From the NCBI GenBank assembly GCA_022885665.1, contig JAGQDJ010000028.1, forward strand, positions 372,001 through 436,000: 64,000 nt of DNA, in the 5' to 3' direction. The position numbers and the translations under genes were made by a program. A model generated the notes under the pieces. That model saw only the letters and a program-made list of their open reading frames with translations, was not told the origin of the DNA and made no database searches. Source of the DNA: Triops longicaudatus (Eukaryota; Arthropoda; Branchiopoda; Notostraca; Triopsidae). Of the stretch, positions 49,030 through 62,000 are shown one piece after another (within the stretch, counting starts at the first letter, position 1; each line of letters opens with the position of its first letter).

Positions 49030-51369
49030 TCACGCGGTTTTCGTCGGCTTGGAAGTAATCACCCGGACCAAGTCTTTCTTATTGACTTTGCCCATAGCAT
49101 TACGAGGCAAAGACTCCCACAAATGAAACTCAGAAGGAACCATGTACGAAGCCATTCTCTCTTTCGCCCATGTGCGTAAATCGTGCACACGCAAACTCAC
49201 TCCTGGGGCTAATACCAAAACAGCAACAACCTAACAATATTTTTTTGAAAAGTAATAGAATTACAAAAAAAAAGAGAATGTGCGCTCAAAGTTAAGCCAT
49301 TGGAAAAAATATTCTTACCTTTTGACCCCATGTGGGATCCGGCAAGCCTACAACAGCGCAATCGGTGATGCCAGGATGTGCTAACAAAAGTGTTTCTATA
49401 TGCAAAGCGCTGAGTTTGTATCCTCCACTTTTTAAAACATCTACTGATGTGCGACCCAACAACTTGTAAGAGCCGTCCTCATATTGTGCAGTATCACCGG
49501 TTCTGAACCATCCACCGGGAAGAAATACTTCTTGAGTAGCTTCGTCTTTCCTCCAATAAGTACGAAAAACATTTGAGCCTTGGACTAGCAATTCTCCAAC
49601 AACGTCATCCTTAGGAAATTCAATTTTTGTATTCTTGGCGTCACCTTCACAGAGAACCGTACAACTCTGGCTATTCCCCTTTTGGTCGATTTTAGCAATT
49701 CGGACCCGAACACCAGGCATAGGCTGTCCGACGAAACCTAAAAGAGCAGCATATATTTTCGTGCTAGGTAGGCTACTACAATATAGCATTCGGCGTATAC
49801 AGTAATCTTAATTTTGAGCAAAACAGTTGGAATACATCACGATCGTAAAATAAAATAAAAGTATGCCGGAAAGCTACTTATATCAAACTGTTCATGTTAA
49901 AACAAGGGAGTTTTAACAAATTTACCAAGTTTGCGTTCGCCTTCAAGTGGATTAGATAAAATCATGCCTGTTTCCGTCATTCCATATCGCTCGAGTAACG
50001 TGTGGCCCGTTATTTGTTTCCAGCGTTCGGCCATGGGAACTGGTAACGGGGCTGATCCGCTTACCATAAGGCTATAGACACAATTTAAACTACCAAAACT
50101 TGATAAACCTATTCTACCGTATTTGCTTTGAACACACGGCTTTAACATATTCACGCATACGATTACTCTTCGTAAACTTTTCCTCATATTCCTTTAAAAG
50201 TTTGTCATAGATCGTCGGAACAGCCATAAATAAAGATACTCTTTCCGACGTAGGTGTATCAATGGCTAAAAGATGCGTCCAAACTTTTACGGCGTCGAAT
50301 TTAGGTAACATCACACACCTGTTTATGATTTCAAAGGGAGTTAGGGCAACATATTAAAATTAGAAAATGTTTCCTTACCGTGCTCCAAGACTAAGCGGAC
50401 AAAGGAGGCAGTTGACTAAACCATGAGTGTGATACAATGGAAGTGTATGCAATATAACATCAGCAGCTGACCAGCCCCAGGCGTTGATTTGAGAACGCAT
50501 TTGAGCTTGCAAGTTGGAGTGGCTTAGTAAGACACCTACGCTCAATTTTAAATACTATTCAAATAAAACTGCAGTATTACTACCTTTTGGTGGACCTGTT
50601 GAGCCACTAGTATAGAGAATTAACGCGTCGGCTGTGTCGAAAAAAGAATCGTCTTCGACGACACCTTTATACTGATCAGGTACGCATATAAGTGTTTCTT
50701 CCTGGGTACGGACGGCATCACAGGACCCATCACTAAGTAACAGACAGTGTTAGAAAGCCAGTCAGATCATGTACTAATGCAAATTACCTTTCAACATTTG
50801 AGCGGGACGAGTTGCGTGCTCCATTTGTCCAATCCTTATTTAAAATTAAGATGTTTGCTGCGGATGGTAACGAGATTGTTTTTAATTTATCTGCCAAATC
50901 GTCTATAGCTACTATCAGACGTGAATCACAATCGTTAACAAAATACTCCAGCATAGATGGAGGATGAACCGGGCTTAAGGGAACAGCTGACGTGAAATAA
51001 AAAAAAAATGAGAGGATTTTTCTTTTAAAATACTGCGACATTACCTATATGACCAGTCATCCACGTAGCCCATAATGTAATAACGTATGTTACATCGTTT
51101 GGGCACAGGAAAGCCACGCGTTCTTGCTTTGATTGAAGACCCAGTGTGCTTTGTATCGCTGAGGCTAACTGCCATGATTTCTGCAATAAGTCTTCGTAAA
51201 AATACACACCATTTCGATCGCTTATGGCTGAACGTCCTCTGTAACGTAAGGCGTGAGAGAAGACTGGGGTTACTCTGGCAGGTTGTGAAGAGACGTGACG
51301 GAAAAACTGGTATTGCCAGCAGAAGCGGAGAAGCTTGCCAGAAGACCACTTACGGGATAACAAGACCAT
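49030..51369 (-). CDS. Acsf3: ACSF3: mitochondrial malonyl-CoA synthetase (acyl-CoA synthetase family member 3)
   Basis: ATP-dependent ligase that activates malonate (and methylmalonate) to the CoA ester for mitochondrial fatty-acid synthesis. Eight in-phase exons: 51045-51369, 50788-50986, 50584-50732, 50379-50535, 50118-50318, 49926-50071, 49319-49737, 49030-49230, giving 598 residues (human about 576). The N-terminus (MVLLSRKWSSGKLLRF, then FFRHVSSQPAR) is Arg/Ser-rich, as expected for mitochondrial import. Adenylate-forming motifs in order are LYTSGSTGPPKGVLLSHSN, LMVSGSAPLPVPM, LERYGMTETGM, GGWFRTGDTAQYEDGSYKLL and the C-terminal catalytic lysine region PRNAMGKVNKKDL. ERYGMTETGM and MVSGSAPLP favour ACSF3 over other acyl-CoA synthetases. 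The ATG at 51369 follows an acceptor-like GTTTAG, so a 5' UTR intron is possible. Confidence 0.94.
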
Positions 51370-52308
51370 CACGGCCTAAACGAAAACACCAAACTTACAA
51401 GTAATTTTGTTCATTAGTAAAATCGTACTTGCCATACCACGTAGCTGCGATAGATCGTAGTGTTCACACTGCCAAGGCTGCAGACGAAGGAATGACTTGG
51501 GTGACAACACGTTGGTTGGTTTCTACGCTTTTAATCTCATTAAGCTTATCCAAGTGAAAAAAGTACATTAAGGTTGTACGGCAACGAACCTGAAGGTTGA
51601 GCACGTCTTTATAACTTATATGCTTGGACGAAACTGAAGTGTAGGTATAATATATCTACCACCTGAGACGCAAAAGATAGTGATATTGAAAAAGAGGGTG
51701 CAAATAGAAAAAAGCAGCCACACGACTGGAGCCCAACAGCTTTTATGGATGTATGCCAAGTCTATCTCAAGGTCATATGTATTTGTATCCCAAGTGTCGT
51801 TGTACACTTTATAATAACTGCCAGTGAAGCACTTATGTTGAAGCACATATGATTAACTGATGTTAGAACACGTATAGGTATAGTACTACAATTGTGACCC
51901 CATGCTGCACAATAAACACACGACATTATTTGTGTCCGTTTATCCGATTTGTCCCCATCGCAGATCATTCTCCATCTCTGTACTTTCTATGTAACTACCG
52001 CATCTACTCCTATGTTCAACTTCAGCTTTAGACCGACCTATCCTCAACCGACCTTATTTTCGTCATATTGTTTTTCGTCAAATTTAACCTCGGTTGCCAC
52101 TTTGAAAAAAAAAAATCCATTGACTGTTAAAATCCCACTATAACGTACGGTACACCGGTTATAGGTAACGAAAAGTCGGCTATTGTCCAGTCCCCATATC
52201 CCCACGAAACAAAAAGCATTTATACAATTAGTTATAGTGGACAAAATTCCCCCCCCCCTCTGCGTGTACGTTATATCGATATTCTACTGCAATAATGTGG
52301 TGTGCAGA

Positions 52309-52955
52309 TTAGGAACCCCGGAAGCCTAGCTTTAAAGCCAAAAAAAAAAAAAAAATGGCTTCGGCTCAGGCTCCGGCTTGGCTTCCTCGGCATTGGCTTT
52401 TGAAGCCAGACTTTCAAGCTTTGGCTTCGGTTTGGATTAGGGAATAACGTGATATTACATGATTGGAGGGTGCGCGCATGATATGCGTCTCTGCTATTTT
52501 GTTTACAGCGGTAATAAAGCGTTGTGGAACGGGATGAAGTTTAATTAAGTGAATAGAACTCTTTCCGTTTTTTAATAGTTACTCGGTGCCAAATCGTTTA
52601 TCAACAACGGTCAATGCCAATTGTTTGTGTTTGTTATTTTTATTAAGCTTTCGAGTGCTACGTGGTGCAAAGCAGGATTACTTGACCCAGTTTGAATTCT
52701 TTCTACAATACAACCGATTTTACTTTAATAAGTTGTGATTAATTCCCAGAACAAAATAAGTATATATTGCCTGGTTATGGTTTGCTTTACTTGTAAATGC
52801 GCATGTTTGTTCATAGGTGTGGCGTCCCCAGCGGATCGACATAAAGCCGGCTTCGAAGCCAGCTTCGGGCTTTTGGCTTTCTGGCTTTTCATCGCCCCAG
52901 TCCGGCTTAGAAGCCGGGGAGACTCAAGGTCAAAGCCGGCTTGCGGGATCCCTAA
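52309..52955. mobile_element. Putative non-autonomous DNA element with 18-bp imperfect inverted ends and GGCTTC-rich subterminal repeats
   Basis: The left end TTAGGAACCCCGGAAGCC (52309-52326) and the reverse complement of the right end (52938-52955) match at 15 of 18 positions. Inside each end, GGCTTC/GAAGCC hexamers are densely repeated (52356-52436 and about 52847-52945), while the centre is ordinary AT-rich sequence with no transposase frame. TGCAG flanks both ends at slightly different offsets, so the target-site duplication is unclear. The architecture resembles a hAT-type MITE, but the superfamily is a guess. Confidence 0.6.
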
Positions 52956-55900
52956 TGCAGTATCCAGCACAACGTAAGATGGTAGTTCTGAGAAAGTAAA
53001 GAAAAGGGAATTTTAAAAGTAAATTAAAGGAAATGTAAGAAATAAACACGCTTACGTTTCCATTACTGGTTTGCTTCGCTTGCTCTAGAATTTCTAGATT
53101 CTTTTTTTTTTTTTTTTGGACTGAACCGCCATTCGTTCTTACGTGCTATACGAGTGTAGATCTAGTATTGTGAACTCATACAATTTACACTAACGAGGAA
53201 AAGGACAGCAGCATGCCAGCGTTTGTGGATGAATGAGGGAAATACAATATAACAATTAAAGCACATTTGCATTAAAAATTAAAGGTAGTCGACCAGCATC
53301 TTTGCCCTGAAAGGCATGCTAAATACTCCGTAGCTGCAACTTTTGGAGATGAGCTAGTCTACTCAGTGCATTTACCGATTCGTGCTATCCATTCCTTTTT
53401 TTCTCCCATCGTTCATTTTGCATGACAAGGCAATCAGTGTTAGGGTAGGTTACTGTAGTGCCCGCTTGTTGCAGACAACGTCAGAGTAGACAATTTAAAA
53501 GACTTTTAATTAAAATAATACTCTAAAATACCCTTCGCTGCGTACTCCTGGCTAATGTACGCGATTATATCTTTCTCAGGAATTAAGCTTCCAAACGTTG
53601 AATTCGACGCCTGGATGAGCACACAAGTGGACACGAACCCGTTTGGTAGCTTTTCGGCGAAACGCGGAGCGCTATTCCGCATTTCTGTTCTCCACTGCTC
53701 TACCAGTATTCGACTTAAATGCAAAAGAAATTATATCTAAGTGCTAAAAATGGTAGAACTAACTTTGTTTAACAGTCTTTCTTGAGCTCCAAATTAATGC
53801 TACGAAATCTTCGACATGTTTAGGGATTAACTTGACGCAAAAAAGTTGCGAATTCTTCGAATCACTCAGATCTTACGCTACAGTTGAGTTTCTCGGGAAT
53901 AAAAGATTTATTTTAATATCTCTAAAGGAAAGTTGGTCGTTTTCTTACAGAATAATTACTAGTACGACCACTAATGAATTAATTATTCGAAACTATCAAT
54001 TGAAGCTATGCACGACTGAAAATAGTATTTTGTTCCTGGAATTTGTTACTTGCTATCTTGTTTTGCTTATATGTAATCTACTCATACATGACAGACTGGA
54101 TGAATTTTAACACAAATTAGAGCAGAAAAAGATGACTTAGCTTGATACACGTAATGGGCGAACCTTAAGCTACCATGCCATAATCGTGCGGCATGTTCAG
54201 CTGCCGTGGGTTTAAGGACCCTATCCCTAGTACACGCATTTGTACCCATAGAAGAACTGCAGCTGCTCTTACAACTGTTCACATATCCGAGGAGCACGTG
54301 AGGAATAGCTTTTAGCACACATAAAAGGCGAAGTTTGTTGGTCTGGGCTACCTCACACCTGTACTTTTTCTTTCGTTTTCAGTAGTGCAGGCAAGACGAA
54401 AATTATCGGGATGGATAGGGCCTTTGGAAACCATCTGCAGATTAAAGGTGTCGCGTGCCATGAACCGCGACCACGACCTGTCTCGCGTGCCGTCAGCTGC
54501 AACTCGAGAGAACACATGGCGTACGGCAACCTTCCAGCAAGCTCGTGGTACAGCCAGTTGCCGCCGTCTTGCACCCTGCTTCCCCACGTTTAATTGCCAT
54601 ATAGAGCAGTTGAGGTCGGCAAGCCAGGCTTGTGCCATTACACGAACCTGCTGTCATGCTTTGGTAGGTACGGGTAGAACAGTCAACTGAATAGGCGCCA
54701 GGGAAAGTACGGACAAGGCAGGCTTTACAATCCGTGAACCATACGGAGAATTGTAGGAGGTTCCCGTGTTGTTTATTCCTTCTTACCATTCTTCGTAGGC
54801 CTCGGTTATCAACAACCAATACGGTAGCGCGTGCCCCACTACGATAGCCTCTTGGGTCACCATTACCATTCGTTAGAAAAAGATCATTTTCACCACCGCC
54901 CACCCCTTTCCCATTACCTGTATTTCGTTCCTTTGGGACATAGGGTTAGTCGTTTCCACTTTGGCTCGAAGTTTTCATTTCTTCTTCGACTGTCATCGTA
55001 TTCAGTGTTGTGAATTTTGGTGCATGCGATTCGATGGAATACCCAATTTACGGAGTACCTTGGAATGTTTTGTGCCAACGCACTAGGTAATGTGTAGCCG
55101 TTACAAGATCTAGTTCCTGTGTTACTGAACATTACATTGTGTATGTGAATTTAATAATGCATGGTAACGAAGGTGAAATTGTCAAAGGATTGTTACCAAT
55201 AACCAATAACAGTTGGTAGATAAAGGAATAGTTACGATAAAATGTAGCACCCATATAAAAAAACGGAATGCTTATGTAACAGAAATGCTACGCCATTGTG
55301 AAATGTTTATTCGCTGGTCGGTAATCCTTCCTACGCAATACTAATGGTCAACGTAATATAGACGCGACTCCGAATGTTTAGAATGGGGAAGTACTGGAAC
55401 TGCGAGCCCACCTCCATCTCCTATGACGCCTACGACTCCGTGCTATTCAGGTAATAAAACACAATTGAATTTCACCCCCTGCTTACATTGAAATAAAGAA
55501 TGGCGTCTTATTGTCAGTTGATCCATTCTGTTGAAATCGCAAAGATTGATGGAACTTGAAAATAACAGTCATTACGCACGCTTAGAAAAACCTTTCGATA
55601 GACAACTACTATTTCATTTGTGGCAAGGAAGCTAACGCTAGAGCATGGAAAGATAAGTGAAAATATTATTTTAATAGATTTTATTAAGGAAAGATATTAT
55701 TATTTGATGCTTGCACCCTACCTACCTGTATCTTTATTGATTACCCGTATAGATTAATATCCTTAAAGATATTGATTGTCGTTTGTTTTTGCGATACTGT
55801 GAAGTTAACACGTAACTTGACTTAGAGCCGAGGAGACAATTTGTTACGCATCGTTAGTAGCTCAAAGGGATTGATGAACCTGAGTTAAACCGAGCGATTT

Positions 55901-56149
55901 TAGTTTTCCCGTAAGGTTATTGTAGGTCGTAAGTTTTCTTATGCGCGCACAATATACTGAAGTAAAAATGTTAGCCGTGGTGGACGGGAAATACGCGTTT
56001 CTATTATTCCTATCTGCGCTGTTGGTTTATTTAATAGCACGGATCAGTAAAGAAGTTTATCCCAAAGTGACCTGTGACGCACATCGAGTTGTTGTGGGTT
56101 GCTTCTTGAAGACGATAGTGGCATACGAGCTACCTGTTGTACTGACGTC

Positions 56150-56387
56150 AACAGGTTGTATACCACCAGTAAATATCCATGGCAAAACGTGCGTCACAAG
56201 TGCTTTTGGGTTGCACTAACATGCTGCGAATCCTGCGTATCAGGCAAAGGAAGGCACTCCCCAAGACAGAGGCCGAGAAAGAAAAAGAGCAAAGTTAAGC
56301 GATTGAAGCACAGAGTTTGCGCCTACCTCAGCTCCTTGTGCCGCTTACCTGGAGATCACCGTACGGTGCTCACAGAAGCCATAAGGG
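56150..56387 (+). other. Possible upstream coding exon of the KSR gene
   Basis: The frame containing VRHKCFWVALTCCESC is open to ATA AGG G|GTGACA at 56387, a donor that leaves one base and so matches the phase of the next acceptor at 56503 (joining into EHSGQWEEMD). The stretch has H-x8-C-x2-C-type spacing and later HRVCAYLSSLC, faintly like the zinc-binding C1 domain that KSR proteins carry, but the central cysteine pair is missing and a Lys/Arg-rich insert takes its place. The left boundary is not determined. Confidence 0.3.
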
Positions 56388-56502
56388 GTGACATTAAATG
56401 CACATGTGTCTTGGGTTGTGTCTCAGTCGTCGGCTAGTTAGCTGTGGAAAAATTGTCCCCCTCGTACTTCTTGAAGACAGTATTTCTTGATTTGTTTTGC
56501 AG

Positions 56503-58840
56503 AGCATTCAGGACAGTGGGAAGAAATGGATTTGTTACCAACAGCCTCGAGCAGCAATATGGCCAAGGCTGTCCCCCACTTGCTAGGGATTCCCGACTCG
56601 GCCTCTGCGTCCTTCGCAGAAGCTCAAAGCAACCCCAATCCAAGTCGGCATGAACACCATGTTAACCCTAATGGAGGGTTTTACAAAAGACTTTTCGAAT
56701 GGCTTCAGCGTAAAAAGAAATCTCGTCGCCGGCATTCAGATTCAGTTACATCCACTACAGCTAGTAACGCAGCAAGTGTAATGTCTACTGCGGCAACCGG
56801 TTCGTTCGGCTTGTTGGGAGTCCAGATCGCAAATGGCCGCTTTGGAAACCGAAAATCTGCACCCATGATCTTCACCTATAACTCAACTAGTGCAAAGCCC
56901 AGCCCTGATTTGGACCGAAAAGATGTTGATACCCAAACAAATCGGGCACCAGTAACCCATAATCCAGTAGACTTGGAAACAAGTGTCACCTCTACCACAG
57001 AGAACGAGAGTCCAGGCACCGAAACTTGGTCCTGTAAATGTATGAGCGACGACCTGTTGCATAACTGTGCCAGTAGCATTGCGCCAGCATCACCTGCAGA
57101 AACAGGGAAACTACCCGAAGGAGCCGGCGAATGGGGTATTGCTTGGCAGGATATGGAATTCGGCGAACACTTAATTAACGGACGTCACTGTCGAATTAGT
57201 CGGTAAGTATTGCAAAGGAAGGCCTCCATTTTTAAGGAAACGACGACGCCAGACCCTAAATTTGTGTTGTTACCCGGTTACAGAGGCCGTTGGCATGGAG
57301 ACGTCACGATTCATACATTTCGGCTTGAAGAAGACGGCGAAGTTGACACTTTCTGGCGGCAAGTTGGATCTCTGTCTCTACTGCGCCATGACAACCTTAT
57401 GCTCTTCATGGCTGCATCCAGCACGGCTCCTAATTACTACGCTATAGTTCATTCTGCGCCACGAGGTGTGTCTCTCCACCAATATCGAGTGGCCAAAACG
57501 TAAGTTCATGGTTGTTCTATAAGACACTTGAATAATACGTAAATAAAACGTAATCTCTTCGCTTTCTCTCCAGCGAAAACTTGAGTACCGGGATGGCCAT
57601 TAGTATTGCTCGACAAGTGGGCAATGCCATGGGGTACTTGCACGCGCGGAAGATCACTCACGGCAAGCTACATCCTGATAACATTTTCTTGGAAGGGGAA
57701 AACTGCCGTGTCAAAATTTCCTTACTGGACTATGGCATTTCTGATGTCGCTCACTTCAAGTACTTATTTTATTATTATTTTTTTTTTAAACTGAATAGAA
57801 CGATGCTCTTTTTTTTGTGAACGGACTTATTTTCCAGCATGTATCTAGAAACCTCATTACAGAAGTCTGTAGCCTTTGTCTTTACAATAAAATAAAATCT
57901 CGCGATAACAAATCCCATAGTGGACAGAAAATTTGTCTGGTTCGTCCGAATTCCCTCACATTGGGCTGTTTAGCTCTACGTTTACATGACTTGGGAACTT
58001 TCGGCTCCTATAAGCGACGACTCGTTGTAAATATTTGTTGTAGCGAGATTTTACTGATTTACTAAAACAGTATCTAGAAAAATCTGAAGTAAAACAAAAT
58101 GCCTACAGAACAGAGTATGGCAGTTAGGTTTAGAAAATTAAATTCAGAATATTTCTTGGCAATTTTGATTGCGTCCGAGAAGCTGCTTTCATTCTTCGTT
58201 TTGAACATTGTACTTATCCAGCTTCTCCTTTCGATAAAAGCTTTTATTGCAAGACAATCGTTGATATCACGGAAAAGAAACATGAGACTAAAGAAGCTTT
58301 GTTACACTAGACCAAGTTATGTCTGCATTCCGAAACGTCAAATGGGCTACTGGAGCCCCGAACTCCTTCGAGGATTGGTAGTTAATCCACCAGAGGTATC
58401 AGCCATTAATGGGCCATCTAAACCTTGCGACATTTATGCATTTGGGTATGTCCATGGACTATGTCATGCGAGTGATAATATTAATGTAATCTTGAGATAG
58501 ATCACTGCTCTACGACCTCATACAAGGCTCTCCCCCTTTCCATGCTGATGTGGAAACCTTCATATGGCGAACCTGCAAGGGTCTCCAACCGTCACTGCAG
58601 ACACTCCAATGCACTCCCAGGCTTAAGGTATACGGGACAAAACCGTGCGAAAATTTGTTCTAATGTGACGTTCATTCTCAGGGCGTGATCACCTCTTGTT
58701 GGGAACTTGACCCTGACAAACGTCCAACGTTTGCGGACCTGGTCCGACGTTTGCAGCCTGCCGTTTCTTTATGTCGCTCTCATTCAACATCAGAGCCTGA
58801 GCGCCTCAACCGTTTTGGCGTTTGTCGTCTAGCATGCTGA
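56503..58840 (+). CDS. ksr: KSR-type (kinase suppressor of Ras) pseudokinase, 5' end uncertain
   Basis: Scaffold for RAF-MEK-ERK signalling. In-phase exons: 56503-57202, 57284-57499, 57574-57759, 58254-58445, 58501-58627, 58682-58840. From the first in-frame ATG (56526) this gives 518 residues; the true start may lie upstream. The N-terminal part is Ser/Thr-rich with a basic cluster (LQRKKKSRRRHSDS). The kinase-like domain starts at GEWGIAWQDMEFGEHL. KSR-type features are GRWHGDV, LRHDNLMLFMAA and MGYLHARKITHG, plus a C-terminal NRFGV block. The catalytic machinery is degenerate: the Gly loop is lost, VAIK is VTIH, the HRD loop reads HGKLHPDN and DFG is DYG. PE of the activation segment (YWSPELL) and CDIYAFG are kept. 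Catalysis is therefore unlikely and a scaffold or allosteric role is inferred. The 58254 acceptor was chosen by phase. Confidence 0.85.
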
Positions 58841-59006
58841 TTGAGTAACTCTTAGGTATTAACAAAATGTGTCATTGTAATGTAAGTTTTTGAGTATCTT
58901 TCTTGTAAAAAAATAAGAAGAAAAAGAAACTGTACAAAGTGCCAGTCAAAACAGTTATACAAAGGATTTCTGGAAATAGACGTATTGCAAAAAATACGAA
59001 ACATGT

Positions 59007-62000
59007 TCATGGATGCGCTTGTAACTTAGCCATTAATTGCTCAATGGGCATAGACGAATTCACGTCATTAATTAAATTCCGTTCTTCTGCGTCGCGGATC
59101 AATTCTCTCCAGCCAGGAGTTCCCTATAAAAAAAAAGAAAAGGAAGTTATTTAACTTAAAAAAATTTTTAAGGAAGTTTAAGGAAAATTTTTAAGGAAGT
59201 TTTAAAGGAACTGCAAAAGGCTAAAACATTTGCGGTATTTACTGTTAAAGTTTCCTTGTGACCCAGGACATATAAAGCAAATCTAGCTCGAGTTAAGGCC
59301 ACATTCAAGCGCTGCTCGTAGGACAAGAAACCAACGCTACGGTTCGCGCCTCTTGCACGCACGCAACTGAAAATGATTACATCTTTTTCTCTCCCTTGGA
59401 ATCCGTCCACCGTATTGACCTCCACAGCGTCAACAACATTTTTGGCATACCTATCACGTTCATAATTGATATCATGGGTTTCTTTTTCTGTTCACGAAAA
59501 AAGAATTACTTCTCATGGAGTGCCTGTTCGACTAACCGTCGTTGCCTTCGATAAGGCGTAATAATGCCTACACTGAGTCTTTGCGATTGTAATTCATCTA
59601 TAATCCGAACGGCCAACGCCGCTGCTAAGTTTGCTTCTACCACATTACCCACATCAGCGTGGGAATTTTGTTCTTGACTGTCCAGTACGTTGAGGAAGGA
59701 GTAAGGCTTTAATGCGCAGTTCCGGGCAATATCTGGCGACGTCCTAAGCTTATTGCCATAAAAATATGACGACGGCCACTTGGCAATTTCAGGGTGCATA
59801 CGATATTGCGTATCTAGCATGATGGCGGGCATAGCATCGCCCATATCACGTAAGTGAGTGAATAGACGTGTGAAGAGTGACTGCCCAAAACTCTTGTCTT
59901 TCGCTATCTATTGGAATACAAAAACCAAACAACAATTACCTCATCAGTACGACAAGAAAGCAATGCATGCTAAAGAGTTGGCTTACGGTGGACAAAACAG
60001 TGGCGGGGAGTTGCTCAGGGTCTCCGATCATAACAAGCTTGTTCATTCGAAACGCCAAAGGAAGAACTGATTCAGGTTCTGTACACTGGGAAGCTTCATC
60101 AATGATACAACACGTGAAGGGACGAGAAGTGCCTATTCCCCTAAATTAGCAATAAAATGAGGAAATGTTTATAACTGTGAATAGATAGTAAAATACCCCT
60201 TTAGGAAGACTTGCTCCATGATTGAGATGGTGCAAGAATTCAGTGTTGTTGCTATGACATCCGCGTCGGCTAGAATTTTCTTCCTGTAGACTTGTTCTAG
60301 CCTACGATTACTTGCGGAGAGCTCATTCTCCGTCGTCATCTTTTTCAAATTATTTTGTGCTACTCTGAGCTGCTCCACCAAACTATCGACTTGCCGTTGC
60401 TTCAGACGTGCATCAGCCTCACTGTCGCACTGCGCCAACTGAGATCGCTTGACTTTCAATTTTTCTTCCAACCCTTGTATCTAACAAGAACCACACGACA
60501 TCAGACTATAACGAGTACCTAACCTCTGTGGGTAATTCTTTTTGAGAATGGTTGAAACTTACCTCAAGTCGGAGATTATTGCAAGTCCCTCCCTCTCTGG
60601 TCGACTCCGCCATCCGTTGAGCCAAAATATCTAAAGAGATATCCCTAACTTCTGGGCGCATATGCTCCTGCACTCCGATGCGAAGCAAGCAAAACCACTT
60701 GTGATGAGGAATCCGGTGGCGTTCGTTCTTCAAACGCATCACAATCTCGTCAACAGCGGCATTTGATGGGGCGCAAAGCAAAATTCGTGGAAATCGTTCG
60801 TTGTGATTTCTTGCTTTCCAGGATTGGTAGAAGGCAGCTGAGTACAGAGTCTGCAAAATTAACGAAACAATCGTATGCGTTTTCCCGGTTCCTGGGGGAC
60901 CCTGAATCAGTCCAATGTAAGGCGCGGAGGGATCATTCAGTATTGTCTCAGCAACCATATTTACGGCTCTGTTTTGCGATGGATTTAGCGCCTCTTTCAG
61001 TGCGGGCAAAACATCATAGCTCTTCGTACGCATGGTGGCAAAATATCGCTTTTTCAAAGACATCATTGCATCAAACAGTGGAGAACGATTTAAGGATGCT
61101 ATGGCTCGAAACTGTCTCAGCTCGCTCTTAGTAGTGCTAACGACACGGACAGTGTGCGCCGCGTCCATACGTATGCTACAGGGCTTAAAGCGCGTGCGGA
61201 TTTCCAGGTTCATGAAACAGGCTGGGGTCTTGCCCTTACAAACTTCGGTGACACGAGGAGGTAGAGTAACGCTGGAATTATATGACCGGCGAATCGCACT
61301 GTCAACGATAGCAAAAAGTACAGCGTGTTTCGGGGATAGTTTCGCTGTGTCGCTTTCTGCGTTGGGCGACGTTGGATTTATGGCTAGATCCAGCGCTATA
61401 AACTGACCAGGACACGGATATTGACAAAGCTTTGTTTTTTCTTCCGTTAGGACTCCTATAAAATTACACAAATAATTATATACAAAGGTAGAAACTTAAA
61501 GTCTTATACCGAAGCACTTGATGATCAAGAAGTTGGGATGATTTTCTGTACCACCCTGCGGCTTCACTTCAGAAATCACGACTACCATATCATTTTGACG
61601 ATACCTCCTTTCTTCCCAGTCGCGGCTGATCCGAGCCCACATCTCATAAAGCATAAGCGGTTGAAAGACGGACAAGTAAGTCTCGTGAGACCCATATTGG
61701 CACATAACCGAAAGCACTACTTTCTTCCTTGAGGATACTATGGGTGGTGGCTCTGTTGATTTCTTTTGCTCCTAAATTCGAGAAATAAATAAGCAAACAA
61801 TTATCTCATGAACAGTCTTTTATGTGCAAAAGCGTTCTGTATAATGAATACACTATTACAAATAAAATACTAAATAAGTTGATTTAAATCAAAACAATAA
61901 GCATTTATTGTGTTGCATCTGAGTTCTTAACAATAACTGGTGGTAAAATCTTGTTCAGAGATCTGGATTGGAGCACTATATCGAGAGATGGCTATGCCAA

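Larger units (their letters stand above)
51370..56502. other. Repeat-bearing intergenic region, about 5 kb
   Basis: Lies between the divergent ACSF3 and KSR genes, so it includes both promoters. It contains the inverted-repeat element at 52309-52955, a T18-type run near 53103, and a GC-richer segment at 54390-54900 with overlapping open frames in several phases. A plus-strand stretch ending at 56387 may be a KSR 5' exon. No other gene could be supported. Confidence 0.5.

Noticed and set aside
53506..53724. Minus-strand 72-codon frame with a segment (FVSTCVLIQAS) faintly like a Tctex-type dynein light chain
   Set aside because: Only one short block resembles the family, the conserved C-terminal WD/W...N pattern is absent, and no neighbouring exon continues it.
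55941..56219. 92-codon frame with a signal-anchor-like hydrophobic stretch (AFLLFLSALLVYLIA)
   Set aside because: No homology recognised, no continuing exon, and it overlaps the better phase-matched candidate KSR exon in another frame.
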